From positions 310,001-374,000 of the forward strand of contig SJRY01000236.1 of the NCBI GenBank assembly GCA_011319805.1: DNA of 64,000 nt, in the 5' to 3' direction. This document shows, in pieces, positions 58,236 to 64,000 of the stretch. Source of the DNA: Macrocybe gigantea. Lineage: Eukaryota; Basidiomycota; Agaricomycetes; Agaricales; Callistosporiaceae. Numbering within the stretch: position 1 is the first letter of the stretch; every line of letters starts with the position of its first letter. A model generated the notes under the pieces. The model had not been told where the DNA came from. It did not search any database and was given only the letters and a program-made list of their open reading frames with translations. Made by a program: the position numbers and the translations under genes.

Positions 58236-60545
58236 ATGAACGAGGACGCCCAGCCAAATGAACGTCGTTTGGGTCGCAAGGGCGGTCCTGTTCCTGCCAT
58301 TCGTCTGACCCGTCCCAGAGGCAATGACAGTGATCCTCGTCGTGGACGGTACAGGCGGACCAGTGACGACACATATCATCCCCGCCAGCCGCGCCTGCAC
58401 CATGCTCAGGGACCCACCAGCACAAACAACACCCATTCTCATCGAAAAAAGACAGAAGGGGCTACAAGGGACACTAGGTATGACAGAAATACCGTCAGGA
58501 ATGAGCCTTTGTACTTTTCTTTCCGCGATGGAGAGAGTGCAAGTAGTTTGGGCAATTCGAAACCGCATCATCGTCCACTGCAATCGTACAATCCACGGAA
58601 GTATCCCAGAAATCGGGAACGTAGCCGCAATGATACGCGACGAGAGAATGCCATGCGTCCAATTCCAATTCCACCGGAGCCTGGTCACGGCGACATTGAC
58701 GCCACGTTCAGTTCGCACAAAGGAACCGATGCAACGTCAACGACTAATCATGGTAACGTCCTGCAAAAGCACTGTTCCTCGTTGCATATCGGTTGAGGCG
58801 ATTTCTAGAATGTGGAGATAACGCTCTCTCACCAGATTTGAATTTTCCCGTTGCCGCGGCTCCCAAGCCTTGCGGCATTGCGATTTCTGTGAATTTCTGG
58901 GCTCTATTCTCATAAAATGAATGCACCGACTGATAAGTTTCAAGGCCACTGATCTTCGACTTGACGCATCACGTCACTCTTCTGAGACAAAAGAATGCAA
59001 TTTATCAGCACCTCTGCGATTCTTCTCGTCGGGAAGTCTCTCAGTATCCCCGCCGAGGATCGTCCATAGGAGTCCTGTTCGCACGCCACATCTTTCTAGA
59101 TGCTCTTCTCCTCCACGACCAGAGGTCGTACCGCATGATGGGAATGCGTTTTCTTTGGAGGAGACCCTAGAAGCTGGCTTAGCACCATTGCGCGAGAATT
59201 CGGCCACAAATCATCATCGGGCATCTTTCGGAACGACACTTTCTGTTTTTCCAGGCCGAGATCCAGATATGCCAGACGTCATTCATGATCCACAGATTCC
59301 TGCCATGCAGACCGTCGAAGTCCCCATGACGCACGACAAGCCGCGACGTGTACTGTTTTCAAAGGCTCGGCGTTCTATGGTCATGGTATCTGCACATGGC
59401 ACGGTCAGCTCCTTGAACACCCGACCCCTCCGGTGCGGAGCCATGCTTCTGATCTTATTCCAAAGTCTCATGCTAGCCATTGCCTTTCCCAGACGTGTTT
59501 CAACAATTCGAATGTCGTGTTCGTCTCATGACATGATCGATGACGCGTGTTTAATCAACATTGACGAAGACATGCTAGTGATTTCTGCACATGCAAGTCC
59601 TGCCGAGCGAGTGTCGTGGTTGCGACTACGGCAGAACAGAGTACGTTGCTTCTTCCTGCCCTGCAAAGAAGCCCGTTTTTACGTGACATAGACAGTCGGT
59701 GAACAAACATTGTCAAGGCCATGGAACAAGCAAAAGAAGGGTGGAGTCAGCGCCGTCTCCGCCATGATGCATTCGTTGCAATTCGTCACAGGTGGATATG
59801 ACCATGTCGTTCATCTCTGGGAGATCAAGGAAGACATATCGTCGGCATCCCCAGGGTCCTGGCCCTGAAACACAACTCACAGATAAATTCCCTTCTACCA
59901 ATCCGTGACACAGTCACAAACTGATATCAGCTGGCGCTGACTGCACTGTGCACCTGTGGGACTTAGCATCTGAACGAGTTGTCAATACCATCAAGACTCG
60001 AACACAACTTATCAAGCTCATTCTGGATTCTCTCCATACTGCATTCTCCTCGAGGTAGCTCTCAGGCCCTGTTGGCGATTTTATGTTTTTTTTTTTTCAA
60101 CCACCAGAATCAGGTTGCTCATCACGATCTTCAAGCTGAAATACACGACTATAGACTTGTACCGGTGAATCCAGTTCGGCGTTTCGGGTACTGCACCGAA
60201 AGTTCACGGGAGGTATATAAGAGGTAAGCGATAGTGTTGAATTGGGTGGTTCCGCTGTTCTAATATTGTCCCGTTCAGGTGATACAACTACAAACCATTT
60301 TGCTTGCGGAGGACGAGATGGACATGTCCGTATCTGGGACTTGCGCAGTGTCCAATCGCCCGTTGAAGTGGTATGTCAAACGATGGTACTTAGAATGGAA
60401 TCAAAAGCTCAGCTGCGCAAAACAGATCAGTTGCGGAAGATCGGATGAGAAAATCGTCCAAACGAGCCTTTATGAAGAACATATCATAACCTGTTCTGAG
60501 ACTGGACGAATGAATGCGCTTGCTATGGCCGGTCAAGGCATATGA
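58236..60545 (+). CDS. WD40-repeat protein with disordered N-terminus; several frame breaks
   Basis: Beta-propeller scaffold protein. The first exon (58236 to about 58750) is Arg/Asn/His-rich and disordered. A second part (to 59640) contains LVISAHASPAERVSWLRLRQ. WD repeats follow after a clean intron (59641-59691): FVTGGYDHVVHLWEIKED, LISAGADCTVHLWDLASERV, then the loop EIHDYRLVPVNPVRRFGYC, FACGGRDGHVRIWDLRSVQS and ITCSETGRMNALAMAGQGI at the end. Each visible repeat closes with a D/HxxWD/E pattern. Three one-base shifts occur within 59845-60000 (after ISSASP, after PIRDT, after NTIKT). This unusual density leaves open whether the gene is intact. No specific orthologue was recognised. Confidence 0.65.
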
Positions 60546-60670
60546 ATTAGGATACAGCGTTACATTGTAATGTTGAACTCGTAATAAATGTACAATACAA
60601 GTAGAATGCATGTGACGAGATACCGAGGTCGGCCGCGGGAATGCCGAGCTCTTCCGTTTCCTGACGACAC

Positions 60671-61228
60671 ATGTCGACAGGAATTCGCAATAGAGACGAT
60701 GTCGACACGGCCTATGCGATACAGTCCGAAGCAGCTATTCGGGTTCGCAGATAAATTCATTTTCGACGAAATTACAGCTGCTGACAAGTGCTCTTCTAGG
60801 GAGGACTGAAGGGCACAGCCATTGGCATCGGACTGGCTCTGATTGCGCATGCGACATGGCCATTCTTCCGGTATTCATCAAACTTAATTCCTAGGTAGCG
60901 AGACATCTCACATGAGCTTTTCATTCCAAGACGCCAGACGCTCGCTTTCAAGACATTTCTAGTCCTTGGTTGTGAGCAAGTTTGCAACTCCTGCACTCCA
61001 GGTCCTAATCCATCACAATCTTTGCCAGTCACCATATCGAGTTTCACGTTCAGCGCTGAGCAGGCTCTCCTGGCTCACGAGGCGGAACGGCGTCGCGAAG
61101 AAAATATCATGCGGAGGCAAGCGCGGTACGAGCTTGCTCGTCAAGGCCTTGTGGGGACGGAAACGGAAATTGCTAAATGGAAGGCTGAGCGGGCCAAGTC
61201 CCAAAATGAGACAGGCAAGGATGTATGA
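60671..61228 (+). CDS. Small membrane protein with charged C-terminal helix (possibly mitochondrial)
   Basis: About 130 residues in four exons. The N-terminus is MSTGIRNRDDVDTAYAIQSE. A membrane-type segment is GLKGTAIGIGLALIAHATWP, followed by FFRRQTLAFKTFLVLG. A long charged helix follows: SAEQALLAHEAERRREENIM, RRQARYELARQGLVGTETEI and AKWKAERAKS. The two short hydrophobic segments with a Gly-rich first helix recall HIG1/Rcf-type proteins of the respiratory chain, but this is only a resemblance and I do not name it. The exon between 61000 and 61055 is polar where relatives seem to have a second span, so that splice choice is uncertain. It is convergent with the Fic1/Inn1-like gene. Confidence 0.6.
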
Positions 61229-61395
61229 TATTTTTATCTCTGGCATAATTCCAAGCAAAATACAATCTACATATTCAAACTGACAATGAACAAAGTCCGA
61301 AAGCCAAAGCAACCAAGGCAAGAGTAACGAGAGCAGGACGGGATGTCGATTGCTTGAGGGAAACCGTAATTGAACGTTAGTCGTTAAATATAATC

Positions 61396-63557
61396 TTATA
61401 CGTAATTGGTCGGAGGTGGTGGTGGAGCCCAGTTTCCCGTGTTATTGGGGGGTGTCGGGGGAAGAGGCGGTGGTCCTCCTGGAGGATACGTTTGGTTGTG
61501 AGTAGGACTGTGTGATGGTAAAGGCGGTGGAGGCGGCAGCGGCAGCGGATTGTGCTGTACGAGATCAGGTGGTGGAGGTGGCTGCTGGTAAATGACAGGA
61601 GGCGGGGGGAGACTCGACTGACGGCGAGCGCGCTGTGCATTGCTGGTCTGCGGGAGGGGCGGCGGAGGCGGAGGCATCGATCCCGGGATGATTTGCTGAG
61701 TTTCACTTACCGGGAAGGGTTGCGAGTTTGCGTGGTACTGTCCCGGAAGGGGTGGAGGCGGAGGCACGGATGCATAGGCGTTGTTTCCCGCGTACATAGC
61801 ACTGCTTGCGGCGTAACTGGGGCTGTACGAAGGCGACGACGTAGAGTATGTTGTTGCAGTGGAGGGTTGCCCATAGATGATTTGTGGCTGCTGAGGCAGC
61901 GGCCGTGAAGGGGCAGGCTGGGTGCTCTGTGGCGGTGTGGGGACGATTGCGCCCTCCTGAGCTGTCGTAGGTCCAGCGTAGGCCGTGTATGACTGAGGTG
62001 GCGGCGCTGGAAGAGGCTGGGAGTGGGCATGCGAATAGGGTGCGGGGGTGGGTGATGTGTATTGCGGGTATTGGTAAGGTTGAGGTGCGGGCAGGGTTGG
62101 CGGTTGAGGGGCATAGGAACTAGCAGCAGTAGGTAAATATGTAACTGCGCCACTAGCTATCGCACTTTGAGAAGGAACTGGTGTATATGGAGGTTGGCCG
62201 ATGTAAGGAGATGAACCATAGGCAACTGGAGAAGGAGTGATGCTAGCCGGCGGGGGATACCCAAGAGGATCCTGATTGTGGGTGGGTGGCATGAATCCAG
62301 ATGGAGCGGGCAAGGGTACAAACCCCGAGGAAGAAGTGGGAATGCTGTGCCGTGGTGCCCGAATAGTCGATTGATGGTAGGTTGAATGAGTACTCGCGTC
62401 ATACTGGTGTTGATAAGAAGGTTGAGGGAGGTATTGAGAGCCAGGGGATTGTTGACCGCTAGGTGTCACCGGCCTATCATATGTGTGGTTATTGTTGTAG
62501 TCCATATATTCGTATCCAAGAGTAGGCTGAGGCTGAGCTTCAAAACTATGAAGTTGGCTGAATCAAACAGAAATAGCTCACAGGAAAACTTTCCCGACGG
62601 CGACCGTTACCAGATATTCCAAATTCTCCGAATTCGCTGGCGACCTTGTCGACGGGTGAGGCTCTATTACGCTCATAAGGCGGAACGTAAAGATCCAATC
62701 TAGCCAGGGAATTTGACGCCCTCAACGCCGAGGGTATACCGTCCGAACCTTGTTTTGTGTGGTCGTACATACTACTAACCGAGACAGCACGCGATGGATG
62801 TGCTGCGCCATTAGTGGACGATGACCGTACTTCACTCGTCGGCACGAAAGAACCGGGACCGCCATATTGCTTGTTTTTGGTTGGCTTCGGGGCGACTTTC
62901 TTTTCAGGCGGAGGTTCCTGCATAGCTCGTTAAGAATCTCACGTTCCCGATAAAAGACAGAAAAGAGTGCGGACATTGGACCAGAATGTCAGTTCCAGAT
63001 ATACTTTGCCGGAAAATTTCTCCTTGTTCAACAAGGTGAACCACTCTGTAATCCGGAACATGAAACCAGTCTGGGTACGACTGGATTTGTGCACCTACCG
63101 TCTGTCTCACCCTTTGTCAGAACCTCTGTCAAGTCCACATCCGTCTCGCCGATGAAATCAGGTTCACGGGGGTCATCGGCATAGCAAGCAAGTTTCATCT
63201 TTGTACCACCTTTTATCCGTCTCAGTCGTTTCTCGTTTTTCGGAGGTGGGGGTGGAGGAGTGCCGTTTCCGTGTGGTGGCTTTTCAGTATTTTCGGTTTC
63301 TTCGTAAAGAGTGAAGCGTATCTCTTCATCCCATTCTGGATGCTGTCCACCGCGTTTGATCGCTTTCGTTCGACGTTTCTCCCCGTTAACGGTGACGACA
63401 CAGTATGGGTCCTGTTTACCTATGTGTCTTTTGTTGGGGAGATGGTTCTGATTTTGAACGTCAGATTAAGGATGATGTCTGGTATGCTAACGTGACTATT
63501 CACCGCTTTCAAAACGACAACAATGAGGGTTCCGATTTCGCGAGGGGTAGGAGACAT
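61396..63557 (-). CDS. C2-domain, proline-rich ingression protein (Fic1/Inn1-like)
   Basis: Probable cytokinesis factor: an N-terminal C2 domain binds membrane or the contractile ring and PxxP motifs recruit SH3 partners (Cyk3, Hof1/Cdc15). Exon 1 starts MSPTPREIGTLIVVVLKA. The C2 fold continues NHLPNKRHIGKQDPYCVVTV, NGEKRRTKAIKRGGQHPEWD, EEIRFTLYEE, DFIGETDVDLTEVLTKGETD and KFSGKVYLELTFWSNEPPPE. Next is a basic Ser-rich stretch (KNKQYGGPGSFVPTSEVRSS), a short YVPPYERNR motif and about 370 residues of Pro/Gln/Tyr/Ser-rich sequence with many polyproline runs (PPPPPPLP). The exons join in frame over four introns. C2 plus long polyproline tail is the Inn1/Fic1 layout; the tail is longer than in yeasts. 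Confidence 0.82.
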
Positions 63558-63790
63558 GGTCTAACAATGTGATTAAAGAAAGAAAACGATGGGCATGAAG
63601 GAATGATGTTGCGGGGTGGCGACAGGCGTATCCTGTTTACTATAACAGGGCACTCGCCTTTGTTTGCTCAAACACAGGATTGCTTCATCATTTATGTACC
63701 CTATCCTACAGTTTCACATCAACGCAACGAATTGCCGTATTTCTTGATCCCGCAGTCCTCCGCAGCGCCTCGACGGCTTTGTTGTCGCCG

Positions 63791-64000
63791 TCATTGCCCC
63801 GGCCTGTAGCTCTTGTTCGTTTTTAAAATCAGCCCTGGCTTCCGATCCGCCAAATCCAATATCATTTCCGCAAAGTAGCTATTCGCCCATGCAAACCAGC
63901 TTCGCGTGTAATCCGAGTCACTATAGATCGACTGGGATTCGTGGATAAGGCCTAAACCGTTCGTGTTCTGCGGGGTTGTCAACACATGGGAACGATAACG
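63791..64000 (-). CDS. GH125 exo-alpha-1,6-mannosidase / Mug157-like, C-terminal end (5' part outside window)
   Basis: The last exon of a gene that continues beyond 64000. It reads TTPQNTNGLGLIHESQSIYS, DSDYTRSWFAWANSYFAEMI, LDLADRKPGLILK and a stop at 63791-63793. GLIHES and TRSWFAWANSYFAEMI are the hallmark of GH125 (formerly DUF1237; S. pombe Mug157). Enzymes of this family cleave terminal alpha-1,6-mannose and the fungal members are usually secreted or in the secretory pathway. It is transcribed toward the start of the C2 protein gene, in the same direction. Confidence 0.9.
   Translation of the reverse strand, partial: RYRSHVLTTPQNTNGLGLIHESQSIYSDSDYTRSWFAWANSYFAEMILDLADRKPGLILKTNKSYRPGQ

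Noticed and set aside
58194..58718. 174-codon minus-strand ORF
   Set aside because: Antisense to the disordered first exon of the WD40 gene; no family features.

Overview
The window is nuclear DNA of a filamentous basidiomycete, most likely an Agaricomycete. Genes are packed tightly and cut by many 45-65 bp introns. The protein set includes Prp31, Isu1, TAF9, Rpb12, Sec12, Pex11 and a Tctex-type dynein light chain. It also holds typical mushroom-forming-fungus families: a DUF6593 protein, a GH128 glucanase, a bZIP-DUF3425 factor and an Nrc2/Fpk1 kinase. No rRNA, tRNA, CRISPR array, transposase or viral gene was recognised.

Layout. 1-8.1 kb: the 3' end of a Nup82/Nup88 nucleoporin, a Dal5-type MFS transporter divergent from a GH105 hydrolase, a UBX protein and a PITH-domain protein. 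8.2-18.9 kb: a dense housekeeping block with a NIPA-like Mg transporter, Sec12/PREB, TAF9, Isu1, Prp31 and an Rck2/Srk1-type kinase. 18.9-22.7 kb: a 3.8 kb coding-poor interval between convergent genes. 22.7-27.2 kb: dynein light chain, Pex11-like protein, a small predicted mitochondrial membrane protein and a Tvp38-like protein. 28.6-34.4 kb: an HSF-type transcription factor and an AGC kinase. 35.9-47.2 kb: a DHA2-type transporter, mitochondrial uS14, bZIP-DUF3425, Rpb12, a Ser/Pro-rich protein, GPATCH11 and a two-RRM protein. 47.8-64 kb: a secreted GH128 glucanase, an AhpD-like protein, DUF6593, mitochondrial uL11, a secreted M28 aminopeptidase, an unassigned coding remnant, a WD40 protein, a small membrane protein, a C2/proline-rich Fic1/Inn1-like cytokinesis protein and the 3' end of a GH125 mannosidase.

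The genes form no single pathway. Most are housekeeping genes in divergent pairs that share short promoters. Several of these promoters carry a CACGTG box close to the start codons, and the Prp31/Rck2 pair carries a CRE-like palindrome. A few genes look extracellular or nutritional: GH105 with a divergent anion transporter, GH128 and the M28 aminopeptidase.

Two properties cut across the window. Several introns need GC-AG splicing with GCGAG-type donors. Many conserved, probably essential genes contain single-base reading-frame breaks, often at homopolymers, which points to sequence error rather than true pseudogenes. Exon boundaries come from reading frames and family similarity by eye, so ends of single exons can be off by one alternative splice site.
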